Below are positions 15,442 to 25,200 of a DNA stretch of 64,000 nt, piece after piece (within the stretch, counting starts at the first letter, position 1; every line of letters starts with the position of its first letter). Where the stretch lies: positions 1 through 64,000 of the IMG/VR virus record IMGVR_UViG_3300028840_005153; one strand, 5' to 3'. The DNA is from a virus. Below the pieces are notes generated by a model. That model was not told where the DNA came from. It did no database searches and saw only the letters and a program-made list of their open reading frames with translations. The position numbers were made by a program, and so were the translations under genes.

Positions 15442-16357
15442 GAATTATATATGGTATGAAAAGTATCGGCCAACTTCATTAGCTAATCTGTCGCTTCCGG
15501 TAAAGGTAAAAAAGCAATTTAAAAAATATATCAAAGATAAACAAATTCCACACCTACTTTTCCATGGACCTCCTGGTTCTGGAAAGACAACTATTGCAAA
15601 TATCCTTATTAAAAATATTCCTTGCCGTTCATTGGTTTTAAATGCTTCTTCAGTGGATCGTGGCATTAGCACCATCAAGGGCAAGGTGAAAGAGTTTGCT
15701 TCCAGTCAGGCTTTGAAAGATGAAATAAAAATTGTTTTCTTTGATGAAGCCGATGGTTTAACACCTGATGCACAAATGGGTTTGAAGAATACGATAGAAA
15801 CTTATTCTGGAAATTGCCGTTTTATTTTTACTGCGAACAGATTGCATAAAGTTATTGATGCCATCCGTAGCCGTCCAATAATCTTTGAATTTAATCAGGT
15901 TGATAGAAAAGATTTACTCAAACAAATGACGCATATATTAGAGGAAGAAGATGTTGAATTTGAAGTAGAAGATATTGAAGAAATTATAGATCGTTTTTTT
16001 CCTGATGTAAGAACAATCGTAAATAATTTGCAAGCTGCTTCGTATTCTGGTAGTTTGGATATAGAAAATTTATCTTCCTTTGGTATTGAACCACATGAAA
16101 TAACTCAGCTTATTACCGAAGGTAATCTCAAAGAGATAAGGGTGAAAGTAAATGGCTTGAGTGATTTTTCTTTTATCTATCGTTATTTGTTTGATGAGTA
16201 TTTGCCTGAGCTTGATACGGAAAGTGGAATTGAATTTTCCTCTTCGATAGTTAAACATTTAAGCCAGGATACTTTTGTTGCAGATCGTACTTTGAATTTC
16301 CTTGGCTTTTGTGTAGATGTTATGGATATCCTGGAAGTTTCGGAGATAAAATTTTAA
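15431..16357 (+). CDS. Clamp loader large subunit (gp44/RFC-like AAA+)
   Basis: The product begins MKIRNYIWYEKYRPTSLANL, the classical RFC start. It carries Walker A GPPGSGKTT, Walker B VFFDEADGL, and TANRLHKVIDAIRSRP, where an SRC motif is replaced by SRP. ATG 15431 lies very close to GGGGGAGG; a TTG at 15416 is the alternative. The protein opens and loads the sliding clamp together with the small subunit that follows by a one-base overlap. Confidence 0.9.
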   Translation: MKIRNYIWYEKYRPTSLANLSLPVKVKKQFKKYIKDKQIPHLLFHGPPGSGKTTIANILIKNIPCRSLVLNASSVDRGISTIKGKVKEFASSQALKDEIKIVFFDEADGLTPDAQMGLKNTIETYSGNCRFIFTANRLHKVIDAIRSRPIIFEFNQVDRKDLLKQMTHILEEEDVEFEVEDIEEIIDRFFPDVRTIVNNLQAASYSGSLDIENLSSFGIEPHEITQLITEGNLKEIRVKVNGLSDFSFIYRYLFDEYLPELDTESGIEFSSSIVKHLSQDTFVADRTLNFLGFCVDVMDILEVSEIKF

Positions 16358-16809
16358 TGGAATTTTTTGATTATATAAAAAACCTTTTCACCAAAGGAGA
16401 GGAGATTACTTCCACTTCAGAGTATCCAAATATGTGGATGGTAAATCGTTTTATTAGTGGAAGCCCTATCTCTTTTGAAATCGCACAGGAACTTAATCTT
16501 TATCTTTCACGCTTGCCTGATTGGGCTGCCGCGATGTTCTTATACCGTACCATACCGAAGACTGAGAGGGCTCCTTGGCTTGTTTATAGTAAAAAGCAGG
16601 TGTTACCATACCCTGAAGAATTAATAGCTAAAATAAGCGGATGCCTTAATTGTAGCACCATTTCGGCAATTCAATATATTTCTCTTTTGGAAAATAGCGG
16701 CGTTGATACGTATCAACTTTTTGGATTAAAGAGGAAACCAAATGGGAAGAAAACTTCGAAGAAGAAAAACACCTCAAAGAGTAAGCGTAAAAAGAAAAAA
16801 AATGAGTGA
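16357..16809 (+). CDS. Clamp loader small subunit (gp62-like)
   Basis: It starts in TAATG overlap with the large subunit. The segment MWMVNRFISGSPISFEIAQ, then LSRLPDWAAAMFLYRTIPK and LVYSKK, follows the pattern of T4-type gp62 (NRF/W, IPK, Y-KK). The gene order clamp-gp44-gp62 is the T4 one. The last 24 residues are almost all lysine/serine and overlap the next gene in another frame. Confidence 0.78.
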   Translation: MEFFDYIKNLFTKGEEITSTSEYPNMWMVNRFISGSPISFEIAQELNLYLSRLPDWAAAMFLYRTIPKTERAPWLVYSKKQVLPYPEELIAKISGCLNCSTISAIQYISLLENSGVDTYQLFGLKRKPNGKKTSKKKNTSKSKRKKKKNE

Positions 16810-17185
16810 ATTTCTCGGCATGAAAAACCGAGAAGGAAATCTTATAAAAAAATATGAGAATATAATTGAAGGTAGGACTAACGAAGAGAGGAGAGAGATT
16901 GAACGTAAATTAATGAAGCCTGATGTTCTGCCGCCCTATGTTGGGCCGAAAGTAAATCGTGGCCCTTTAGCAAAAAGGACTGTTAAATTTTTCTTTCCTT
17001 CTTCAGATGATGTTGAAATACTTTCGCATCATGTTAAAATTAATAATTATGTTGAACTTAATTCTTATGATGTAGACTTAATCATGCGCTTTGTGGAATT
17101 GTTGGAAGAAGGAACTCTTCGTTATGATAAAGATTCTAAGAGAATTATTTTCGTCAGCGACCGTGGAGAAGAGTATCCGCTCTGA
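16742..17185 (+). CDS. Tagged hypothetical protein overlapping the loader gene
   Basis: ATG 16742 follows AAAGAGGAAA and gives an N-terminus MGRKLRRRKTPQRVSVKRKK. This lies out of frame with, and overlaps for 68 nt, the lysine tail of the gp62-like gene. ATG 16802 is the other candidate start. The body (147 aa) is mixed, with no family I know. It carries the basic tag at its N-terminus. Confidence 0.6.
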   Translation: MGRKLRRRKTPQRVSVKRKKMSEFLGMKNREGNLIKKYENIIEGRTNEERREIERKLMKPDVLPPYVGPKVNRGPLAKRTVKFFFPSSDDVEILSHHVKINNYVELNSYDVDLIMRFVELLEEGTLRYDKDSKRIIFVSDRGEEYPL

Positions 17186-17201
17186 TGGTGTCAATATTTA
17201 T

Positions 17202-17672
17202 ATGATTAAAAATAGATTTATAAAGCGAAGAGTTTTTTGTTTTTGGTGCGGGAATGCTAATGTAATTGATGGTACTGAAGCAAATTTTCTTCATAATTTT
17301 AACACATATTATCAGAAGATGAACAGCGGTCATGCGACAATTTGTAAGCATTGCGGGAAAATTATTTATACCGCTTTATATAAAAATAAAATCATAAGTG
17401 GAAGAAGTGTTAAACATTTAAGGAGAAGAAAAATGATCCTTGAATCGAAGCAAAGTCATGAAGTTATTGATGCACAAAAATTCGTAGAATTTATTGTTTT
17501 GAAAAAAGCTGAATTGGAATTGCCTTTAAAAAAGACTTTTACTGATACGGATACTTGTCCGTTGTGCGGAGGGCTTTTAGTTATTCATTTTGTGCCTATC
17601 AATTCTGAAGGAAATAAAGTAATTACGATGGGCGGATGTCAAAGTAAAGAATGTTTTTCCTGGAGGGAATAA
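17202..17672 (+). CDS. Protein with two zinc ribbons and an internal basic tag
   Basis: The likely start is ATG 17202, with a poor SD. The first half has CFWCG and CKHCG, the second CPLCGG and a later C...C pair. They are joined by SVKHLRRRK followed by M at 17433. The bases coding RRRK read AGGAGAAGAAAA, a good SD, so 17433 may be a separate start producing the second ribbon alone. Function unknown; nucleic-acid binding likely. Confidence 0.5.
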   Translation: MIKNRFIKRRVFCFWCGNANVIDGTEANFLHNFNTYYQKMNSGHATICKHCGKIIYTALYKNKIISGRSVKHLRRRKMILESKQSHEVIDAQKFVEFIVLKKAELELPLKKTFTDTDTCPLCGGLLVIHFVPINSEGNKVITMGGCQSKECFSWRE

Positions 17673-17674
17673 TC

Positions 17675-19099
17675 ATGAAAAAGAAATCAACAAGGGAAGA
17701 GATTATCCATGAATCGAAGAAGTTTGTGGAAAGCAATAAAGGCTTGAAACTCGATATGAATGCGAAAGTAAAACAGTATATTTCTCCTCGTATCAGTAGT
17801 GAATATATGGATTGCAGTATGCCAATGACTTTCGATAGTTATTCCCATTGTAGCTTAGGATGCCTTTATTGTTTCGCTTATTTTTTCAAAAGTAATAATA
17901 CTTCATTTAATGAAAATCTTCATGTTTCCGCAATGGAAAAAATGATTCCAGCAATTGAAGGTAAACCAAAATCATATAGAGAAAAGATTTTTCATAGACA
18001 TTTTTATTCGAAGAAATTTCTTCTTCATTGGGGCGGCATGGCTGATCCTTTTTGTAACTTTGAAAGATCAAACAGGAGAGCATTTAATTTCCTGGAAGCT
18101 CTTGGAGCAAATAATTATCCAACTCTTTTTTCTTTCAAGGGTGCAACAATTTTTCATCCAAGATATCGTAGACTTTTTGAAAAGTATTCGTCTCAACAAA
18201 ATTTTGCTTTTCAAGTTTCTATTGTTACTGGCGATGATAAACTTTCAAGGGAAGTAGAAATAGGTGTTCCTTCTCCCACAAGAAGATTAGAAGCAATCAA
18301 AATGTTAAGTGAGATGGGATATTATACTATACTTCGTCTTCGCCCTTTTATTATTGGCGTCACAGATCGTAGTCTTGATGAATTACTTGGAAAGGCTTTG
18401 GAAGCTGGAATCAAAGGCGTCAGTATGGAATTTTTTGCGGTAGATGTTAGATGTAGTTCGGGAATGAGGACTCGCTATAAATGGCTTGCACAAGTAATGG
18501 GAGTCAAAGATTTACTTTCATATTTCAAAGATTTATCTCCATCAGAACGTGGTGGATATATGCGATTAAATCGTTTAGTGAAAGAAATTTATGTCCGTAA
18601 AGTCTTTGAATTTTGCATGACACATGGATTAACTTTTGGTGTAAGCGATCCGGATTTCAAAGAATTAAATTCTTCGGGTAGTTGTTGCGGTATGCCTGAT
18701 GATTTTCCCGATAACCGTTTGCTTGAAAATTGGACACGTGGTCAATTAACATATGCTTTGAAAGAAGCAAGAAGAAAATATCATTTGGAAAATAAGGATC
18801 AATATCTTCGGTTTAATGATGTCTTTCATAAGGAAGACACTTACCTTGACGATATAGAATTAACAAATGATCACGTTGCTTGTGCTGAACTTACTGCCGC
18901 TGAAAGGAAGAGTTATACTTATCGAAGTTTAGCACAAAAGACTTGGAATAATTTGCGCAGTCCTGGGAATCCAAGAAATTACTTTCATGGTAAAATACTT
19001 CCTGTCGGAATAGATCAAGATGGAAATCTCGAATTTAAATATGTTGAACATGACTACGAAAAAAGATGGGCAAAAGACGGTCTTGATCTTTCGTATTGA
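17675..19099 (+). CDS. Radical SAM protein, SPL-like
   Basis: The start follows TGGAGGGA. The CxxxCxxC cluster is CSLGCLYC (about residues 59-66), preceded by FDSYSHC as in spore-photoproduct-lyase-like (COG1533) enzymes. Later features are WGGMADPF, a long mid domain and GSCCGMP near residue 345. The length of 474 is in the family range. These enzymes reduce SAM to a radical and act on DNA photoproducts or other substrates; the substrate here cannot be read. The phage also has a dimer glycosylase at 6264. Confidence 0.78.
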   Translation: MKKKSTREEIIHESKKFVESNKGLKLDMNAKVKQYISPRISSEYMDCSMPMTFDSYSHCSLGCLYCFAYFFKSNNTSFNENLHVSAMEKMIPAIEGKPKSYREKIFHRHFYSKKFLLHWGGMADPFCNFERSNRRAFNFLEALGANNYPTLFSFKGATIFHPRYRRLFEKYSSQQNFAFQVSIVTGDDKLSREVEIGVPSPTRRLEAIKMLSEMGYYTILRLRPFIIGVTDRSLDELLGKALEAGIKGVSMEFFAVDVRCSSGMRTRYKWLAQVMGVKDLLSYFKDLSPSERGGYMRLNRLVKEIYVRKVFEFCMTHGLTFGVSDPDFKELNSSGSCCGMPDDFPDNRLLENWTRGQLTYALKEARRKYHLENKDQYLRFNDVFHKEDTYLDDIELTNDHVACAELTAAERKSYTYRSLAQKTWNNLRSPGNPRNYFHGKILPVGIDQDGNLEFKYVEHDYEKRWAKDGLDLSY

Positions 19100-19110
19100 A
19101 AGTTAAAAAC

Positions 19111-19818
19111 ATGCGAAGAAGAAAAACGGTTTTAATAACTGGCCCTGCCGATATGAGGACTTGGCGAAAGGGTTGGATATGCCAATCAGGTCCAACTTGT
19201 TATGTTGGGAATCCACCGGAATATTGTATTCCGGAAAAGTATCGATGTTCTTTGAAAGAAGTATGGGCCATTATTCGTTGGGTAAAAGAGAGAATTGGAA
19301 AATTTAAAATCGAGAGGGGAAGAATAGTGCCTGAACAAAGAAGGATTCGCCGACGAAAGAAAAGCAAAACAAATTATCTTCCTAAGGATAATTGGAGTGC
19401 TATTTTTATTGAACCTTATGGGAGAAGATTTTATGATGGCTATATTGCTTTATTAGTTGGAGCAGAATATGTGGGTGATTATCCAAATGGGAATTACAAT
19501 ATCTTGGAAGAGCCGAGAATAAAACTTGATGATTTAAATGTTGTTTTGAATTATGTTAACAAGCAATTCCCTGATGGGTGGCGCGTCAATGGAAAAGAAG
19601 TCATTGCAGGTAAACCCGATCCTATTCGATTGCCTGAGAGGAAAATACCTGAGTGGGAAAGGAAAGCAAAAGAGAGAAAGAAGGAAGAGGAAAGTAAAAA
19701 TTATCAGAAACCTTTTTCAAAACCAAAAGGGATACGTGAAGCTTTAATAGTAAAGGAAGAAAAGCCACGTCAAATTAAAAGAAGAAAGTCATTCAGAAAA
19801 ATACGGAGAAGAAAATGA
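19111..19818 (+). CDS. Multiply tagged hypothetical protein
   Basis: ATG 19111 gives MRRRKTVLITGPADMRTW; a TTG at 19096 is possible. The protein carries the basic tag at the N-terminus, at about residue 75 (RRIRRRKK) and twice at the C-terminus (QIKRRKSFRKIRRRK). The last copy overlaps the CGGAGAAG site of the next gene. The middle has PTCYVGNPPEYCIPEKYRC and a DNWSAIFIEPYGRRFYDGY segment. I recognise no family. Confidence 0.6.
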   Translation: MRRRKTVLITGPADMRTWRKGWICQSGPTCYVGNPPEYCIPEKYRCSLKEVWAIIRWVKERIGKFKIERGRIVPEQRRIRRRKKSKTNYLPKDNWSAIFIEPYGRRFYDGYIALLVGAEYVGDYPNGNYNILEEPRIKLDDLNVVLNYVNKQFPDGWRVNGKEVIAGKPDPIRLPERKIPEWERKAKERKKEEESKNYQKPFSKPKGIREALIVKEEKPRQIKRRKSFRKIRRRK

Positions 19819-21215
19819 AAATCGCAGTTACTATTTACCCTCTTGATGGTATGGGTGGCATTATTCCCAATGTGGAAAATCAATTGTGGGGATTGAAAGA
19901 ACTTGGACACGAAGTGGATTTTTATCTTCTCGGTTGGCAGAATAAATTTATGAAAGGAAAGTATTCAGATAATGAATTACTTTCGACAAAAAATAATGGA
20001 TGGCGTAAAGGCTGTTTATATCCTGTTCATGGAACTAAGGGTTGGAATTTTCCTCTGGAAAGAAAAATTCCATATAAGGGAAAAGAAAATATCAAAAGGG
20101 CAAAGCGAATACTTTCAAAGTATGATTTTATCATTTGGCAAATTCCTGTCCCCACAAGGCAAAAAGCAAACAGGGGAAATGTTGATTGGATAGAATTATA
20201 TAAGGCAAACGAAGTAAATGTTCTTTATTGCCATGACTGTCATCTTATTGAGAGATATCCTTATATCTACGAAATCAAAGATAATATTGTCGGTGTTGCG
20301 ACTACTCATACTGCCGGATATGGTGTTATGAAACTTGGAGGGATTCAAAAAGCATTGATATTTAGTAGCCATAATATAAATAGCACTCAAAGATCGTACT
20401 CATATTATAGGAGAGAAAAAGGATTTCTTTCGTTACAGAATTTTAAAAATACTAAAAATACTGATTTGCTTTTACGTTCAATACCATATATTTCAAAAGA
20501 TATTTCAAAACATATGGCGGGAGGTGGCCGGGAACAGTTATATATGACAAGCGAAGAAAAGTGCAAGCCTGAGTATTACTGCTCTCGAATTTATGATCCC
20601 GACCTTCCATTAAAAATACAGAAGAAGAAAATGAAAATATGGGATTATGCGATAGAAAATAATTTGATTTGGCATGGGTGGGTTTCACCTGCCGAAAGAG
20701 ATAAATTGCTGAGAAGTATTAGGACACTTGTTGATTTGAGTTGGGGAAAATATATCGAAGAGTATGGTGGAACTTTTAATCGTGTCTTTGTGGATGCTTG
20801 TATAAATGGAGCTATTCCAATCAGAGTAAAATATAATACCAATAAGGAAAGAAGTATAAATTCAATACTCAAAGAGAATGAACATTATATACCATTTCCT
20901 ATCCCACCTAATGCTACTCCAAAAGAAATTGCTGAAGTTATAAATGAGGCTAACAATCTTGAAAGAAAAAAGTGGAAAGAGATATTGAGCAGTAATTATA
21001 AACTATTACTTAATTTTGATAGGAAGCATTGTGCTCAACAATTTATTAATCTCGCAAAGAATAAACCGGCAGGATTTTTTAATGATGTAAAAATACTTTC
21101 ACAAACTGATCCGAAGATAATTATAAAATCTAATAAGATGATGAAAGAGTTTTTTGGTCAGGAAAAAGTAACGATAAAAAAGAATAGCGGTATGAGGAAA
21201 ATTTTGAGGAGCTGA
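19815..21215 (+). CDS. GT-B type glycosyltransferase
   Basis: The start overlaps the previous stop as ATGA. The N-terminus MKIAVTIYPLDGMGGII, then ENQLWGLKELGHEVDFY, is a GT4-like donor-independent fold start. The C-terminal half has WHGWVSPAERDKLLRS and YGGTFNRVFVDACINGAIPI, the E/A.A.G.P region of GT-B enzymes. Donor and acceptor are unknown. It is flanked by radical SAM genes. The C-terminus GMRKILRS resembles a degenerate basic tag. Confidence 0.75.
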   Translation: MKIAVTIYPLDGMGGIIPNVENQLWGLKELGHEVDFYLLGWQNKFMKGKYSDNELLSTKNNGWRKGCLYPVHGTKGWNFPLERKIPYKGKENIKRAKRILSKYDFIIWQIPVPTRQKANRGNVDWIELYKANEVNVLYCHDCHLIERYPYIYEIKDNIVGVATTHTAGYGVMKLGGIQKALIFSSHNINSTQRSYSYYRREKGFLSLQNFKNTKNTDLLLRSIPYISKDISKHMAGGGREQLYMTSEEKCKPEYYCSRIYDPDLPLKIQKKKMKIWDYAIENNLIWHGWVSPAERDKLLRSIRTLVDLSWGKYIEEYGGTFNRVFVDACINGAIPIRVKYNTNKERSINSILKENEHYIPFPIPPNATPKEIAEVINEANNLERKKWKEILSSNYKLLLNFDRKHCAQQFINLAKNKPAGFFNDVKILSQTDPKIIIKSNKMMKEFFGQEKVTIKKNSGMRKILRS

Positions 21216-21216
21216 A

Positions 21217-22215
21217 ATGTCTTTGAATAGTTTATACTGTTTAAAAATTTGTCCAGTTGAAGGATGTAATCGTTTTTGTAAATTCTGTGGAGGTTATTCT
21301 ATATGGAAAACAAAGGAAGACAGGAAGTATAAATTTATGGATTTGGAGTTAGCAGAAAAAATGGCGTTTTCTTTTGGTAATGAATACGAAAGTAAAAGGA
21401 TAAGTATTGGGCAATTTGGCGAGCCTTTACTTCACCCAAATATCTTTGATATAATTCAAGCCTTTAGAAGTTATGGCCCTTCGCATATGCAAACGATTTT
21501 CAGTAATGGTTTATGTTTGATAGAAAATGGAGCAGATTTTATCTGTGAAATTTTTGCGAAAGGTATAGATTTTCTTATCATAGATACCTATACGAAGGGT
21601 GAAGAGATTCGTAAGGTTGTTAAAAAATCAAAGATAAAGATGATAGATTTTTACAAGGATAAACCAAAAAGTTTTCCAGGATTTATGTATCAAAAGCCTG
21701 GAAAGGAAAAAGTAATAGTTATCGTAGATGATCTTGGAAGTAAAGCTGGAATAGATAGGCGGAGAGGGATAGTCAATTCTGCTGGAAATTCTAATCCTAA
21801 AATTTTAAAAAAGTATGGGATATTTCCTATTGTTAATCCTATCGAAAGTAAATGCGTTCGGCCTTTTAGGGAGATGATTGTTTGCCATGATGGGGCTGTT
21901 CCTATTTGCTGTATTGATTGGAAGAGGGATTGCCTATTGGGAGTTTTTACAAATTCTATCAGTAAAATTTGGAATTCAAAATCTTTTCAAGCCGTAAGAT
22001 ATTTGCTGTATAATAAAAAGAGAATTTTTAATCCTTGTTACAAGTGTGATTTTAGCGGAGGTAACCGAAGAGGATTTTTAAAATGCCCTGAAGAAGTTGA
22101 TTATGGTTATCTTGAAAGGATGCAAAAGCGTTCAAAGTATAAAAGCAAATATTCAGTTGATCCTTTTTGGTATGATAAAGGGCTAAATGGAATTACTTCT
22201 TTTCTTAGGAGATGA
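21217..22215 (+). CDS. Radical SAM/SPASM protein
   Basis: The CxxxCxxC cluster is CNRFCKFC near residues 16-23. The C-terminal part has CVRPFREMIVCHDGAVPICC, then SISKIWNS, then PCYKCDF, the SPASM/twitch pattern for one or two auxiliary clusters. Such enzymes modify peptides, sugars or nucleotides. GAGGAG precedes the ATG. Its position between a glycosyltransferase and DnaE suggests a modification step, but no substrate is visible. Confidence 0.82.
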   Translation: MSLNSLYCLKICPVEGCNRFCKFCGGYSIWKTKEDRKYKFMDLELAEKMAFSFGNEYESKRISIGQFGEPLLHPNIFDIIQAFRSYGPSHMQTIFSNGLCLIENGADFICEIFAKGIDFLIIDTYTKGEEIRKVVKKSKIKMIDFYKDKPKSFPGFMYQKPGKEKVIVIVDDLGSKAGIDRRRGIVNSAGNSNPKILKKYGIFPIVNPIESKCVRPFREMIVCHDGAVPICCIDWKRDCLLGVFTNSISKIWNSKSFQAVRYLLYNKKRIFNPCYKCDFSGGNRRGFLKCPEEVDYGYLERMQKRSKYKSKYSVDPFWYDKGLNGITSFLRR

Positions 22216-22217
22216 CA

Positions 22218-25200
22218 ATGGTAGATTTTTGCCACTTGCACAACCATGATGAATATTCGGCATTGGATGGCTTTGGAACTGCGAAGCAATACTGTGAACA
22301 AGCGGAAAAAATTGGTTATGAATATCTTGGATCGACAAACCATGCAAACATTGATGGGCTGATAAAATTTCAAAAGGAATGCAGGGAAAGAGATATTATT
22401 CCAGTCCTTGGTTGCGAAGGCTATATTGTTCCAGACCCATCGAAGAAAAATAAAGGTGATCGTCGTGGTCACATTTGTTTTTGGGTGAAGAATCAAATAG
22501 GATTTAAAAATCTTTGCAAACTTTTAACTCATGCAAATATGGAAGGCTTTTATTACAGGCCCCGAATGGGTTTCGAAGAAGTGTTGGATTTATGTGAAGG
22601 GCTTGTGATTTCTACCGCTTGCTCTCAGTCTTTTCTGAATCTTGAAGGTGGTAATGACTTCTTTTTAGATTTATATGAAAGAATTGAAGACGATCTTTAT
22701 TTGGAAGTAATGCCACATGATTACAAAGGACAGTATAGGATTAATAAAATTTGCAGAAGACTTTCGAAGAAATATGAAATACCTTTGGTGGCAACAAATG
22801 ATTGTCACTATGTAAAGAAAAGTCAATGGAAAGGGCATGAAGTATTGTTAGCAATACAAAGGAGAGCAAAATGGGATGATCCTAACCGTTGGAAATTTGG
22901 TATAACAGGATTACACTTACGAACACCCGAAGAAATGTTTGACGCCTTTATAGAACAGGGGATTTTTACCAAAAGAGAAATTCGCAAGGCAATGGAATTC
23001 AGTTTGGAAATAGCAGAAAAATGTGAAGATTATACAATTCCAAAACTCGATATAAAACTTCCAAGAATTTCAGAAGCGGAGGGTAGAATTGAAAGCCGAA
23101 TGCTGCGTCAAATTTGCGAAAGCAATTTTGAAAATATGTTTGGTGAAGACATGCAAAATTATAAAGATGAAAGATATTGGAAAAGATACCGCGAAGAATT
23201 TAGAATTATCAGACATAAAAAATTCGTAAGATATTTTTTAATTGTATGGGAACTTGTTAATTGGTGCAAGATAAACGATGTCATGGTAGGGCCTGGACGC
23301 GGTAGTGTTGGTGGATCTTTGATAGCATATCTTATGGGTATAACAACTGTCGATCCTTTAAAATTTGGTCTCCTGTTTAGCCGTTTTATTAGCGAAGATA
23401 GAATTGATTATCCTGATATAGATTTAGACTTCGAGGATTCAAAAAGACATTTGGTCAGAGAACACATTGAAGATTTATATGGGGAGAAAAAAGTTGCAGG
23501 AATTTCTACTTTCATGCGTATGAAAAGCCGCGCCATCATTAAGGATGTTGGAAGAGTATTTGATGTACCAGATAAGGAAGCAAATGAATTAACTAAGCTA
23601 ATTGATCCAAGCGAAGAAAATGCCATTCAAGATGCAATGCGTGAAACGGAAGAGGGAAGAGCATTTAAGAAAAAATATCCACTCGTAGTAAAATATGCTT
23701 TACAACTTGAAGGCCAAATAAAGGGCGGCGGACAACATGCTGCCGGAGTAATTGTAAGTGATGATGAAATAGAAAATGCGGGAAGAGGAAATATCGCAAT
23801 AAGAAATAACGTTCCGGTTATAAATTGGGAAATGAGTGATACGGAATATATAGGCTTAATGAAACTTGATATACTTGGCCTGAATACTCTTTCAGTTTTA
23901 AATGAAGCGCGTCGGCTAATAAAAGAAAATCATGAAAAGGATATTTTCTTTCCATCTATATCTTTGAAAGATAAGAGAATTTTTAAAGAGATAAGGAATG
24001 GAAATGTTGTTGGAGTTTTTCAATTAGGAACGTGGGCTATGACGCGCCTGATAGAGGAATTACAACCTACATGCTTCGAAGATATTGTTGCTTCAGTTGC
24101 TTTAGTACGTCCAGGCCCTAATGATTCAGGAATGACTGCTGATTATATTAAAAGAAAAAATGGTTCAAAGTGGCACCATTTACATCCTGCATACGAAGAG
24201 ATCACAAAAGAAACCTATGGAATAATTGTTTATCAGGAACAGGTAATGAGAGTAATTAGTGAAGTTGCTGGACTGCCAATAACAACTGCCGATAAGATTA
24301 GAAAAATTATTGGGAAGAAAAGGGATGTCAAAGAGTTTGCACCTTTCAAAAAGATGTTCATAGAAGGATGCTTGAATGAGAAAACTTTATCAAAGACTGA
24401 AGCGGAAAACTTCTGGGAAGCCTTGCAAAACCACGCTCGTTATTCTTTTAATAAAAGCCACTCTGTAGAATATGCTATGATTTCTTATTGGTGTATGTGG
24501 GTGAAGACTTATTATCCAACTGAATTTATTTGTGCTGTTTTAACTTATGGCGCGGATTCAAAAAAGGAAGAAATTGTAGAGGAAGCATATCGTCTTGGAT
24601 TAAATCTTATTTTGCCCAAAGTAAACAGTGAAACGCATCCTGTTAGATGGAAAGCAAAAGGTAGGAAATTATATATACCATTTGTTGAAGTAAAAGGAAT
24701 TGGTGAAAAAACCTGTTGGCAAATTAACACCGGAAAGCGTAATGGGATGCTTCAGTTCTTTAATAAAAAGCAGTCAGCAAATAATACTGAACAACATAAG
24801 GGTTCGCTTGGTAAAGTATTGAAAGCAATTGGAGCCTATGGAAACAAGCCTGAAGATGATATTTCAAAATACTTTGATTTTAGAACTGAAGCAAACCCTC
24901 GCAAACAATATCCAAACCTTTACCGTTTATTTCGTGGGAATTTGGCAATCGAAGATTTAGATGATGCGCTATTGGCAAGGAAAGTAAAGAAGAATTTCAT
25001 TTTTAAATCAGAAGAAAAAAGTCGTGGTTATGTTCAATGTTCAAAGTGTGGATTAAGAAAAAATGGGACACCTTCGCCGATGATTGCCGGTCGCTATAAT
25101 ATTATGATTGTTGAATTATATAAACCCGAAAGTAAAAAAAATGTGAAGAAGAATATCAAAATATTGGAAGATGAATTTTCTAAAGTAGATTTAAAAATTG

